Assembly: GCA_017935185.1 (NCBI GenBank) | Contig: JAGBIC010000002.1 | Location: 28,943-92,942 of the forward strand | DNA: 64,000 nucleotides | Direction: 5' to 3' | From: Alistipes sp. | GTDB lineage: Bacteria > Bacteroidota > Bacteroidia > Bacteroidales > Rikenellaceae | Shown: piece by piece, positions 55,651-64,000 of the stretch | How positions within the stretch are numbered: the stretch's first letter is position 1 | How the letters are laid out: each line of letters starts with the position of its first letter | Program-made: the position numbers and the translations under genes | The notes under the pieces: model-generated | Seen by the model: the letters and a program-made list of their open reading frames with translations, nothing else | Told to the model about the DNA's origin: nothing | The model's database searches: none

Positions 55651-56630
55651 TGAACTCTTGGGGTAATATATTCCGCGTAACCATATGGGGAGAATCTCAC
55701 GGCAAACAGGTGGGAGTGAGTATTGATGGCGTTCCGGCAGGGATAGCGCTATGTGAAGATGATTTTGCTGCCGACCTCGATCGCAGACGTTCCGGCGCAG
55801 TCGGCACTACGCCCCGCAAGGAGAGCGACACGCCTCATATCGTATCAGGATTATATCAAGGCCACACCACAGGTTCACCCTTGACCATAGAGTTTTTCAA
55901 TGAAGACACCCGCTCGGGAGATTACAGCAATCTTGTAACCCATCCTCGTCCTTCGCATGCCGACTGGGTAGCACAAAAGAAGTGGAACGGGCATAACGAC
56001 CCTCGTGGTGGCGGTCATTTTTCAGGCCGCATAACACTTGGCTTGGTCGCCGCAGGTGTTGTAGCAAAAAAGATTTTGGGTGAGCAGGTAATATTCTCCA
56101 CCGAGATCATAGAGATTGGCGGCGAGCGCGACAAACAGCGTCACAGCGAAATAATAGAACAGGCCCGCATGAACAACGATTCAGTCGGTGGCATAGTAGA
56201 GTGCCGCATTGACGGCATCCCCGCAGGATTTGGCGAACCATTTTTTGACTCCGCCGAGAGCTTGATGGCACACCTACTCTTCTCTGTGCCTGCCGTGAAG
56301 GGTGTTGAATTTGGAGCAGGCTTTGCAGCCAGCCGTATGCTCGGCTCGCAACACAACGACCCGATAGTTGACACTGACGGTCATACCATGACAAACAATG
56401 CCGGTGGCATAGTCGGCGGCATAACAAACAACAATCAGATTGTTCTTCGCGCTGCCATAAAGCCCACTCCCTCTATATCTTCAGAGCAAAACACATTCAA
56501 TTTCGAGCATGGAGCAGTCGAACCTCTTGTAATCAAGGGACGACATGATGTATGCATCACATTGCGTGCTGCGGTTGTTGTCGAAGCTGCCGCCGCCATA
56601 GCTCTTGCCGAACTTAAGTTACGCGCATAA
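55650..56630 (+). CDS. aroC: Chorismate synthase
   Basis: FMN-dependent conversion of EPSP to chorismate, the step after AroA. Motifs: WGESHGKQVGVSIDG with the active-site His, DLDRRRSGAVG, PSHADW, DPRGGGHFSGR, and the NNAGGIVGGITN and KGRHDVC segments. At 326 residues it lacks the C-terminal tail of E. coli AroC but keeps all core motifs. Start overlaps the aroA stop by one base, indicating coupling. Confidence 0.95.
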   Translation: MNSWGNIFRVTIWGESHGKQVGVSIDGVPAGIALCEDDFAADLDRRRSGAVGTTPRKESDTPHIVSGLYQGHTTGSPLTIEFFNEDTRSGDYSNLVTHPRPSHADWVAQKKWNGHNDPRGGGHFSGRITLGLVAAGVVAKKILGEQVIFSTEIIEIGGERDKQRHSEIIEQARMNNDSVGGIVECRIDGIPAGFGEPFFDSAESLMAHLLFSVPAVKGVEFGAGFAASRMLGSQHNDPIVDTDGHTMTNNAGGIVGGITNNNQIVLRAAIKPTPSISSEQNTFNFEHGAVEPLVIKGRHDVCITLRAAVVVEAAAAIALAELKLRA

Positions 56631-56631
56631 C

Positions 56632-57486
56632 ATGAGAGCCACACGAGCCGAAATTGTCGCATATCTCTCCACAAAAATGGAGGAACTATATCCTATTCAG
56701 GAACGGCAAAATATTGCTCGTACAGTAGCAGCAGCACTTGAGGGCGTTGACAAAACTCGTTATATAATCGACCCCAACGAAGTTGTCGCCATAGATAATA
56801 TTGACAAGGCGGCTTGCGATCTATCAAATGGGCGTCCCATGCAATACATCATCGGCCAATGCGATTTCTGCGGCCTGACATTTTCGGTAGCCGAGGGCGT
56901 TCTTATTCCCCGCCCCGAAACCGAGGAGTTGGTGATTTGGGTAAAGGAGGTGGCCGACAAAACTGCAAGTCCCTCGATTCTTGACCTCTGCACCGGTAGC
57001 GGCTGCATTGCTCTTTCAATAAAAAATCTACTTCCCAAAGCCCAAGTTACCGCTGTTGAGTTATACGATGAAGCCATTGTCCAAGCCAAGAAAAACAGAC
57101 AGAATTTAGGCATTTACATCGAGATAATTAAAGCTGATGTACTGCTCGGGCTTAACAAGCTTTCCGAACGAAAATTCGATATTATAGTATCAAATCCACC
57201 CTACATTCCATCGTCAGAGAGCGAATCGATGCATATAAATGTCACTCGACATGAGCCTCACTCGGCCCTATTTGTTCCCGATGATGACCCTCTATTGTTC
57301 TATCGTTCAATCGCGCGTTCAGCGCATAAGCTGTTATCGGAACAAGGAGCAGTATTCTTTGAGATTCACGAATTACTTGCAGAACAGACCACTACAATGC
57401 TACAAGCCGAGGGATATGATGTGGAATTACGAAATGACTACCTCCAAAAACCACGAATGATATGTTGCCGACCGACAAAAAAATAA
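56632..57486 (+). CDS. prmC: Peptide chain release factor N5-glutamine methyltransferase
   Basis: Methylates the Gln of the GGQ motif in release factors. ATG at 56632, 1 base after aroC. SAM motif LDLCTGSGCIALSI near 119 and the catalytic SNPPYIP near 189 are intact; an N-terminal helical domain contains QYIIGQCDFCGLTF. 284 residues. Overlaps recX by 25 bases. Confidence 0.95.
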   Translation: MRATRAEIVAYLSTKMEELYPIQERQNIARTVAAALEGVDKTRYIIDPNEVVAIDNIDKAACDLSNGRPMQYIIGQCDFCGLTFSVAEGVLIPRPETEELVIWVKEVADKTASPSILDLCTGSGCIALSIKNLLPKAQVTAVELYDEAIVQAKKNRQNLGIYIEIIKADVLLGLNKLSERKFDIIVSNPPYIPSSESESMHINVTRHEPHSALFVPDDDPLLFYRSIARSAHKLLSEQGAVFFEIHELLAEQTTTMLQAEGYDVELRNDYLQKPRMICCRPTKK

Positions 57487-57983
57487 AGACCAAAAGTCTA
57501 CAAGAGGCCTTAACATCGCTTATGCGCCAATGTGCCAAAGCCGAGCGTTCCTCTGGGGATGCATTGAGGCTTATGCGCAGATGGGGTATCAATCCGCAAG
57601 AACAGCAGCAGATATTAGCACGCCTTATCAAGGATAGATTCATTGACGACAAACGTTATGCCGAAGCATTTGTTCGGGAAAAATACAATTTGAGCGCATG
57701 GGGAGAGTTCAAGATCAGGGCGGCTCTGCGCAACAAGGGAATTTCCCCAGCCATCATAGATGAGGCCATGCACCAATTATCAAGTATCAACAGCAGCGAA
57801 CGCCTCATGGAGCGCCTGCGCCGCAAAATGCGCACGACCAAATACGACTCGGCATACCAGCTAAAGGGCAAGCTTGTTCGCCACGGCATATCGCTCGGCT
57901 ACCACACCGACCAAGTGATCGAATGTGTTGAAACAATAATGAAAGACATCAACGACGAAAAAGAATGCAACGACATATTTTAA
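57462..57983 (+). CDS. recX: Regulatory protein RecX
   Basis: Controls RecA filament activity. The 173 residues show the three-helix repeats of the family (ALRLMRRWGI, LIKDRFIDDKRYAEAFVREKYNLS, KIRAALRNKGI). It is placed away from recA (37 kb) in the aro-prmC unit. Its start overlaps the end of prmC, and its end overlaps the next gene by 19 bases. Confidence 0.9.
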   Translation: MLPTDKKIKTKSLQEALTSLMRQCAKAERSSGDALRLMRRWGINPQEQQQILARLIKDRFIDDKRYAEAFVREKYNLSAWGEFKIRAALRNKGISPAIIDEAMHQLSSINSSERLMERLRRKMRTTKYDSAYQLKGKLVRHGISLGYHTDQVIECVETIMKDINDEKECNDIF

Positions 57984-59716
57984 TCCGCCTATACTTTGCG
58001 CTGGCCTTAACACTCACATACACAGCTAGTCATGCGCAGCGACTCGATCCATCATATTACGACTATCCATTGCGTAATGTAGCGGGATATTACTCTGCCA
58101 ACTTTGGCGAGATGCGCCCCAACCACTTCCATTCGGGCACCGACTTTAAGACCGATGGTGTGGAGGGCAAGCCCGTTGTGGCTGCTGCCGATGGTTATGT
58201 CAGCAGGGTTCTGCACTCTCCTTCGGGTTATGGGTTGGCACTCTACATCAACCATCCCAACGGCACAATGACCGTATATGGCCACCTGTCATCTTTCCGC
58301 AAGGATATAGCCGAGTTTGTATATAACGAACGCCACAGGCTCAAGCGTAGCAAGATCGATGTAGCCTGCAAGCCCAATCAGTTCATCGTCCGTCGCGGCG
58401 AGGAGATTGCCCGCTCGGGCAACACAGGATCTTCACAAGGCCCTCACCTGCATTATGAGATAAGAGATTTGCGCAGCCAAAAGACACTCAACATTATTGC
58501 GCAAGGCGTTGTAAAGCCCAAAGATCGCATATCGCCCTATATAATGAAGTTGCACTATATTGAGATTGATTCTGTGCGAGGCGTTGCCATCCACGCCCCA
58601 CGCAAAACTTATAGTGTAGGAAAAACAGGCGACAACACCTATCGCTTAAGGAGTTTCACACCCATAAAAGTTGGCCGCAGAGGCTATTTTGTGGTGGAGA
58701 CATCCGACCGCAAAGATGATTGCGCGAACACCTACGGAGTATATAATATGGTAGCTAAAATCAATGGCAGCAAATATTTTGAGTATCGTAATGATGGCTT
58801 TACATTCGACCTGTCACGCTATTGCAATGCCGTATCCTACTACCCCATCCAACGTAACACTCGCAACGAGGCTATGCGTGTAGCCGCCATGCCTGGTGGA
58901 ACAAAATATTTCTATCCGACAGCCAAGAATCGCGGCATAATAGGTTGTCGTGACGGGGAAAAACGCAATGTGGAATTTCTTATTACCGATGACTGCGGCA
59001 ACACCTCACAATTTGAATTCGAGATTGAGGGTAAGGCCAACAGCGAATGTTTTAAGGGCGAGCTCGACGACAATGCCGTTATAGCCCACTATAACGATGA
59101 TTTTTCACACAAATTAGACGACTCTTTCGGCATTATGATTCCCAAAGGGGCTCTATACGAATCCATAGCCATCAACATCAAACGTTCCGACATCACGCCT
59201 AAAACCGATTCTACTGTTGTGATTTTGTCGCCTGCATACAGTGTGCATGATGCCGACACGCCCCTACATAAGAGCATGACGGTAATCTTCAACAACTCAG
59301 TAAATGGTGTTCTGCAACCCCACACCACCATGGCTTTAGTTGGCAATAATGGCAATGTTTCTTATGCGGGAGGTAGGTATCGCCATAATCGCCATGTTGC
59401 ACAAACATCATCCTTCGGCACATATTGTCTTGTTGCCGATATAGCAGCGCCCCACATACGACCAAATTTCAAAGTGGGCGAGAATTGCTCATCACGCCGA
59501 AACATCAGTTTCCGATTGTCGGACAATTTTTCAGGTATATCATCCTATATTGCCACAATAGACGGCAGATGGGTGGCAATAGATTATGCCAAGGGCAGAG
59601 CCACAATCGACCTAAATGCCGAAAATATTTCGGGTGGCAAGGAGCATATTATCGAACTAAAGGTCACCGACTCCTGTGGCAATCGCGCAGTTTGGAGTGG
59701 CACAATAATACGCTGA
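57965..59716 (+). CDS. Secreted M23 peptidase, long form
   Basis: Predicted cell-wall endopeptidase of 583 residues with a signal peptide (IRLYFALALTLTYTASHA). The M23 domain is at about 35-175, with His56 and Asp60 (HSGTDF) and HLHYEI near 162, all intact. The remaining 400 residues look like several beta-rich domains, of unknown role. It starts inside the end of recX (19-base overlap). Confidence 0.9.
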   Translation: MQRHILIRLYFALALTLTYTASHAQRLDPSYYDYPLRNVAGYYSANFGEMRPNHFHSGTDFKTDGVEGKPVVAAADGYVSRVLHSPSGYGLALYINHPNGTMTVYGHLSSFRKDIAEFVYNERHRLKRSKIDVACKPNQFIVRRGEEIARSGNTGSSQGPHLHYEIRDLRSQKTLNIIAQGVVKPKDRISPYIMKLHYIEIDSVRGVAIHAPRKTYSVGKTGDNTYRLRSFTPIKVGRRGYFVVETSDRKDDCANTYGVYNMVAKINGSKYFEYRNDGFTFDLSRYCNAVSYYPIQRNTRNEAMRVAAMPGGTKYFYPTAKNRGIIGCRDGEKRNVEFLITDDCGNTSQFEFEIEGKANSECFKGELDDNAVIAHYNDDFSHKLDDSFGIMIPKGALYESIAINIKRSDITPKTDSTVVILSPAYSVHDADTPLHKSMTVIFNNSVNGVLQPHTTMALVGNNGNVSYAGGRYRHNRHVAQTSSFGTYCLVADIAAPHIRPNFKVGENCSSRRNISFRLSDNFSGISSYIATIDGRWVAIDYAKGRATIDLNAENISGGKEHIIELKVTDSCGNRAVWSGTIIR

Positions 59717-59740
59717 CATAGAATTTTAAAACATTTTCGC

Positions 59741-59748
59741 TATATTTG
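59741..59748 (+). promoter_or_regulatory. -7 element of the GH92 gene
   Basis: TATATTTG, 26 bases before the ATG. The -33 element is not clear. Confidence 0.6.
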
Positions 59749-59773
59749 TGCAAATATAAAAACCAAATTAAAA

Positions 59774-62056
59774 ATGAAAAAAATCCTTTTTACACTTTTT
59801 GCAGTTATTGCCACTAATATGGCATTGTCTGCACAAGAGAGATTATCTCCTGCCGAGATGGTTAATCCTTTGGTGGGAACACTCTCGGAGTTTGCTCTCT
59901 CAACAGGCAACACCTACCCTGCCATCGCACGCCCATGGGGTATGAATTTCTGGTCACCCCAGACCGGCAAGATGGGTAATGGATGGATGTATGTATACAC
60001 CGAGCACAAAATCCGCGGATTTAAGCAGACTCACCAGCCCAGCCCTTGGATTAACGACTATGGACAGTTCTCGATTATGCCCGTTGTCGGCAAACCCGAA
60101 TTCGATGAGGACAAGCGAGCAAGCTGGTTCTCTCACAAAGGCGAGGTTGCAAAGGCATATTACTATAAAGTATATCTTGCCGAGCATGATGTTGTGACCG
60201 AGTTCTCGCCTACCGACCGCGCAGCACTCTTCCGTTTCACATTCCCCGAGTCGAACAACTCTTACGTTGTGGTTGATGCCTTCGACCGTGGCTCATACAT
60301 AAAGATCGACAAGGAGAACAACCGAATCATCGGCTACACAACTCGCAATAGCGGAGGTGTAACACGTGATTTCAAGAACTATTTCATCGTTGAGTTTGAC
60401 AAGCCATTCGAGTATATCAACACCTTTGTAAATGGCGAACTTAAAGAGAATCAGACCGAGCAGCAAGAGAATCATGTGGGTGCCGTTATCGGTTTCAAGA
60501 CCCGCAAGGGCGAGCAGGTTCACGCTCGTATAGCATCATCGTTCATCAGCCATGAGCAGGCAGCGCTCAACCTTAAAGAGTTGGGCAACGACTCACTCGA
60601 GGAACTTACCGAGAAGGGCCGTCAGGCTTGGAACGATGTTCTCGGCCGCATAGAGGTTGATGGCGGCGACCTTGACCAATACCGCACATTCTACTCATGC
60701 CTCTATCGTGCCACACTCTTCCCCCAGAAACACTACGAGATTGATGCCAATGGCGAGGTTATACACTACAGCCCCCACAACGGCAATATCGAGAAGGGCT
60801 ACTTCTACACCGGCACCGGCTTCTGGGATACATTCCGCTGCCTCTTCCCGCTGTTGAACGTACTATACCCCTCAGAGAATCAGAAGATGCAGGAGGGCTT
60901 TATAAATGTATACAAGGAGAGTGGATTCTTCCCCGAGTGGTCAAGTCCGGGTCACCGCGGCTGTATGGTCGGCAACAACTCTGCATCTGTACTGGCTGAC
61001 GCCTATTTGAAGGGCGTCAAGGTTAGCGACGTAGAGACTCTATTCGAGGGTTTGGTTCACGGTTCCGAGAATGTTCACCCCAGAGTAAGTTCAACAGGCC
61101 GTTTGGGTCACCAATATTACAACACTTTGGGTTATGTTCCCTACGATGTTAAGATCAACGAGAACGCAGCCCGCACACTCGAGTACGCCTACAACGACTG
61201 GTGTATCTACAAGATGGCAAAAGAGCTCAACAAGCCCCAGGAGATTATCGATCGCTATGCAAAACGTGCAATGAACTATCGCAACCTCTACGACAAGGAG
61301 ACCAAACTCATGCGTGGCCGACTGCAGAATGGTGAGTTCCAGAAACCTTTCTCGCCGCTCAAGTGGGGTGATGCCTTCACCGAGGGCAACAGCTGGCACT
61401 ACACATGGTCGGTATTCCACGACCCGCAGGGCCTTATTGACCTTATGGGCGGCGATGAGGAGTTTAGCGGAATGCTTGACTCGGTATTCACCGTACCTCC
61501 CATCTACGACGAGAGCTACTATGGCGGCGTAATCCACGAGATTCGTGAGATGACCGTAATGAACACAGGTAACTACGCTCACGGCAACCAGCCTATCCAG
61601 CACATGATTTACATGTATAATTATGCCGGTCAGCCATGGAAAGCCCAGTATTGGTTGCGTCAGGTTATGGATCGTTTCTATTCAGCCACTCCCGACGGTT
61701 ATTGCGGTGACGAGGATAACGGCCAGACTTCGGCTTGGTATATCTTCTCTGCTTTGGGATTCTATCCCGTTTGCCCGGGTAGCGACCAATATATTATGGG
61801 TGCACCTCTGTTCAAGAAGGCTACTATCCACCTTGAGAATGGCAAGACATTCGAAATTGAGGCCCCCGAGAACAGTGCATCTAATTACTATATCGACGCT
61901 ATGAAGTTAAACGGCAAGAACTACACTCGCAACTATATTACTCATGGCGATTTGATGAAGGGTGGCAAAATGAGTGTTAAGATGAGCGACAAGCCCAACA
62001 CAAAGCGTGGCACAGACAAGGCCGACCGCCCCTACTCATTCTCAAACGAGAAATAA
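59774..62056 (+). CDS. GH92 family alpha-mannosidase, exported
   Basis: Calcium-dependent exo-alpha-mannosidase of 760 residues acting on mannose-containing N-glycans. Signal peptide MKKILFTLFAVIATNMALSA. The family start VNPLVGTLSEFALSTGNTYP, the catalytic-half motifs WDTFRCLFPLL, GNYAHGNQP near 597-605 and GDEDNGQTSAWYIFSALGFYPV near 645 are all present. Linkage specificity cannot be read from sequence. Codon use is biased as in highly expressed genes. It faces the GH109 gene across two terminators. Confidence 0.95.
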   Translation: MKKILFTLFAVIATNMALSAQERLSPAEMVNPLVGTLSEFALSTGNTYPAIARPWGMNFWSPQTGKMGNGWMYVYTEHKIRGFKQTHQPSPWINDYGQFSIMPVVGKPEFDEDKRASWFSHKGEVAKAYYYKVYLAEHDVVTEFSPTDRAALFRFTFPESNNSYVVVDAFDRGSYIKIDKENNRIIGYTTRNSGGVTRDFKNYFIVEFDKPFEYINTFVNGELKENQTEQQENHVGAVIGFKTRKGEQVHARIASSFISHEQAALNLKELGNDSLEELTEKGRQAWNDVLGRIEVDGGDLDQYRTFYSCLYRATLFPQKHYEIDANGEVIHYSPHNGNIEKGYFYTGTGFWDTFRCLFPLLNVLYPSENQKMQEGFINVYKESGFFPEWSSPGHRGCMVGNNSASVLADAYLKGVKVSDVETLFEGLVHGSENVHPRVSSTGRLGHQYYNTLGYVPYDVKINENAARTLEYAYNDWCIYKMAKELNKPQEIIDRYAKRAMNYRNLYDKETKLMRGRLQNGEFQKPFSPLKWGDAFTEGNSWHYTWSVFHDPQGLIDLMGGDEEFSGMLDSVFTVPPIYDESYYGGVIHEIREMTVMNTGNYAHGNQPIQHMIYMYNYAGQPWKAQYWLRQVMDRFYSATPDGYCGDEDNGQTSAWYIFSALGFYPVCPGSDQYIMGAPLFKKATIHLENGKTFEIEAPENSASNYYIDAMKLNGKNYTRNYITHGDLMKGGKMSVKMSDKPNTKRGTDKADRPYSFSNEK

Positions 62057-62073
62057 ATCGGGGATCTTCCAAT

Positions 62074-62107
62074 AAAAAAGCTTCGGAATTTCCCGAAGCT
62101 TTTTTTG
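62074..62107 (+). terminator. Intrinsic terminator of the GH92 gene
   Basis: AAAAAGCTTCGG / CCGAAGCTTTTT with a T-run. Confidence 0.92.
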
Positions 62108-62287
62108 TTGCTCATATCCATTGAATCGAATCATCAACAGAGACTTCACAAATCCATAATACACACCCGCCACAATCTGAAATTGAACATCTATAACTAC
62201 TCTAATATAGACATTTATACATAATCACAACTGTCGGAATGCACCTATACTTTCCGCAATATCACAGCTGGCTACTAATAAACAACG

Positions 62288-62326
62288 AATAAAAAAGGCC
62301 GTCTTCGCTAAAGGAAGACGGCCTTT
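62288..62326 (-). terminator. Intrinsic terminator of the GH109 unit
   Basis: AAAGGCCGTCTTC / GAAGACGGCCTTT, 13-bp perfect stem; the A-run at 62291-62296 is a T-run on the minus strand. Confidence 0.92.
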
Positions 62327-62343
62327 ATAATAAGGTTTAAAAT

Positions 62344-63759
62344 TTACTTCGTGTGGAACTTCACACCCTGAATCTTATTCCAATCACCACGGGTGAAGTC
62401 GGGAACAGCTACGGGCATGCTGTTGTGCTTTGCAGAGGTTGCCGACAACTCGCCAATGCAAGACCACTCTGCTGCATCATATACATCCTGATCCAAAGGC
62501 AGACCATTGTGCAAGCAATAAACCAAACGATAATCCATTACGAAGTCCATACCACCATGGCCACCAACTTTCTTTGCCTGCTCGGCAATCTCCTTGTGGA
62601 TGGGGTGCTGATAGTAATTCTTAACAATCTGCTTAACCTCGTCTGATACGAATCCATGTGGATCAATCTTATATCCCTCGGGGAGAATCTCCTCGGGCAA
62701 CTGGCCCTGTACAAATGTAAAGCCATCAACAGGATACTTGTTGGCGAAACCCTTAGTACCTGTAAGCTGATACAGACGGTTGTAGGGACGCGGAGTGTAT
62801 ACATTGTGCTGCAACTCGATAGTCTGACCTGAAGATGTAGCGATAAGAGTGCTGGTATGATCACCGTTAGCAAACTCGGTTACACCCATCTTGGCCTTTG
62901 CCTTCTCCAAACCAAGTACCGACTTGGTATCCATAGATACAAGGTGAGTAAGACGGTTACCACGGTGGATATTCAAAGCCATGCAAACAGGGCCGAAACC
63001 ATGAGTGGCGTATACATCACCGCGATGCTTCTGGTTGAAATCCAAACGCCAGTTGTTGTGATATTGATCCCAGAAAGGTGAAAGGTTGTGAATATAGGCA
63101 CCTTCAGCATGGAGAATCTCACCAAACAGACCCTGATGCGCCATATTCATACATGTAAGCTCGAAGAAGTCATAAACACAGTTCTCAAGCATCATGCAGT
63201 GACGACGTGTGCGCTCTGAAGTATCAACCAACTGCCAGCACTCCTCAACAGATGTAGCAGCAGGAACCTCGATTGCGACATGCTTGCCATGCTCCATAGC
63301 ATAAACTGCGATGGGTACATGGTGAATCCAATCGGTAGCGATATAGATCAAATCAATATCATCACGCTCACAAAGCTGCTTGTAAGCCTCGGGACCAACA
63401 TAGCCCTCTGCCTTAGGCATACCAGCATTCTCTAAATATTTTTGGCACTTATCAACATTCTTCTGCTCGATGTCGCACAAGCCCTTAATCTCTACACCCT
63501 CGAGATGGGTAAAACGGTTTACAGCACCGGGGCCACGAGAACCCAAGCCAACAAAACCAACACGCACCACGGGGATAGGATCTGCTGCAAACTGCAACAT
63601 AGACTCCTGACCGACTGCACGAGCAGGCTCGTCAAATACGATCATGCCATCTTTAAACTGATAATTTTCGCCGCTGATACCATTATCGCAGCAACAGCTC
63701 TGCATCATTGCTCCCATACAGAGCATTGCGCAAAACAAAAATAGACGATTTAACTTCAT
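62344..63759 (-). CDS. GH109 family alpha-N-acetylgalactosaminidase-type lipoprotein
   Basis: NAD-dependent glycosidase of the Gfo/Idh/MocA fold, 471 residues; family members remove terminal alpha-GalNAc. Lipobox region GAMMQSC with Cys22 and a run of three Cys. NAD motif VGFVGLGSRG near 67-76, KHVAIEVPAATSVEECW, ENCVYDFFELTCM and GHGGMDFVMDYRLVYCL are family hallmarks. It follows a GH20 gene by 41 bases on the same strand. Other oxidoreductases of the fold are less likely because of the GH109-type segments. Confidence 0.92.
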   Translation of the reverse strand: MKLNRLFLFCAMLCMGAMMQSCCCDNGISGENYQFKDGMIVFDEPARAVGQESMLQFAADPIPVVRVGFVGLGSRGPGAVNRFTHLEGVEIKGLCDIEQKNVDKCQKYLENAGMPKAEGYVGPEAYKQLCERDDIDLIYIATDWIHHVPIAVYAMEHGKHVAIEVPAATSVEECWQLVDTSERTRRHCMMLENCVYDFFELTCMNMAHQGLFGEILHAEGAYIHNLSPFWDQYHNNWRLDFNQKHRGDVYATHGFGPVCMALNIHRGNRLTHLVSMDTKSVLGLEKAKAKMGVTEFANGDHTSTLIATSSGQTIELQHNVYTPRPYNRLYQLTGTKGFANKYPVDGFTFVQGQLPEEILPEGYKIDPHGFVSDEVKQIVKNYYQHPIHKEIAEQAKKVGGHGGMDFVMDYRLVYCLHNGLPLDQDVYDAAEWSCIGELSATSAKHNSMPVAVPDFTRGDWNKIQGVKFHTK

Positions 63760-63800
63760 AGTTTTATAAATTTATATGTTAGTAGATTTATTACAATACA

Positions 63801-64000
63801 TTACTCCTTATGCAATGCGTGTTTTGCATAGGTATAACCATACACATCAAACAAGCCAGCCAAATGAGGCAAACGCTCCAAGAATGATGCATAGTCCTTG
63901 TTTTCGTAACTCCAACCCACCTCTGCAATCGCACTCAAACGAGGCAAGGCCATATATTGAGCATAATCATAATCGGCAATATACTCGGTCCAAAGATTAC
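63801..64000 (-). CDS. GH20 beta-N-acetylhexosaminidase, C-terminal end only
   Basis: The minus strand is open from the window edge to a TAA at 63801-63803. The 65 residues begin NLWTEYIADYDYAQYMALP followed by RLSAIAEVGWS, the conserved end of the GH20 TIM barrel (tryptophans in LWTEY and EVGWS), and end GYTYAKHALHKE. These enzymes release GlcNAc or GalNAc. The start lies beyond the window. Probably first of a GH20-GH109 unit. Confidence 0.85.
   Translation of the reverse strand, partial: NLWTEYIADYDYAQYMALPRLSAIAEVGWSYENKDYASFLERLPHLAGLFDVYGYTYAKHALHKE

Noticed and set aside
55650-56630. Truncated chorismate synthase
   Set aside because: Shorter than the E. coli enzyme, but all core motifs are intact and only the variable C-terminal tail is missing.
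57462-57990. Frameshift between prmC, recX and the M23 gene
   Set aside because: The overlaps are short, each protein is complete with its motifs, and overlapping starts are common in tight operons.

Overview
The window is chromosomal DNA from a member of the Bacteroidota, most likely a gut Bacteroidales. Three things point there: promoters of the form TTTG-N19-21-TAnnTTTG in front of many genes, few Shine-Dalgarno sequences, and typical families (DUF1080 lipoprotein, GH92/GH109/GH20 enzymes, LptF/LptG-type permease, DUF1015 beside serC-serA, DUF3109). A Rikenellaceae/Alistipes-like origin is a guess. The gene order looks like a core chromosome with small AT-rich accessory islands. I see no tRNA, rRNA, CRISPR array, insertion sequence or prophage.

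Layout. 1-4.0 kb: LptF/LptG permease (5' end outside the window), fmt, secreted subtilase. 4.1-7.3 kb: three enzymes around dihydroxyacetone phosphate (glycerol-1-phosphate dehydrogenase, methylglyoxal synthase, YghZ-type reductase). 7.3-10.7 kb: serC-serA-DUF1015. 11.1-14.9 kb: yicC-gmk-nadD-DUF3109 and a LysM/M23 peptidase. 14.9-18.4 kb: an accessory island with two related, divergently transcribed structured RNAs, each ahead of small AT-rich genes, flanking yggS and a phosphoesterase. 18.5-31.3 kb: C69 peptidase, lpd, truA, beta-helix protein, dapB, lepB, yigZ, uvrA, M16 peptidase, O-methyltransferase. 31.4-36.3 kb: phosphohexomutase, dnaA, WYL regulator, zinc-ribbon protein. 36.4-41.1 kb: bcp-recA and rel followed by a small membrane protein and a HIT protein. 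41.1-45.9 kb: an AT-rich operator-dense region, an XRE-type regulator, a phosphodiesterase, a GLPGLI-like protein and a DUF1080 lipoprotein. 46-49 kb: zinc uptake genes with a dicarboxylate-type carrier. 49-53.4 kb: OmpA-like protein, rsmA, recQ. 53.5-59.7 kb: lptB-aroA-aroC-prmC-recX-M23. 59.7-64 kb: glycosidases GH92, GH109 and the end of a GH20, suggesting use of host or mucin glycans.

Most noteworthy: (1) a pair of homologous ~200-nt structured RNAs at 15.5-15.8 kb (minus) and 17.5-17.74 kb (plus) with conserved promoters, conserved apical hairpin and small downstream genes; (2) single in-frame stop codons inside otherwise intact uvrA and phosphohexomutase genes; (3) repeated TTAC-N4-GTAA palindromes upstream of the XRE-type regulator; (4) the cluster of enzymes acting on DHAP or its products; (5) a zinc ABC transporter locus without its permease.
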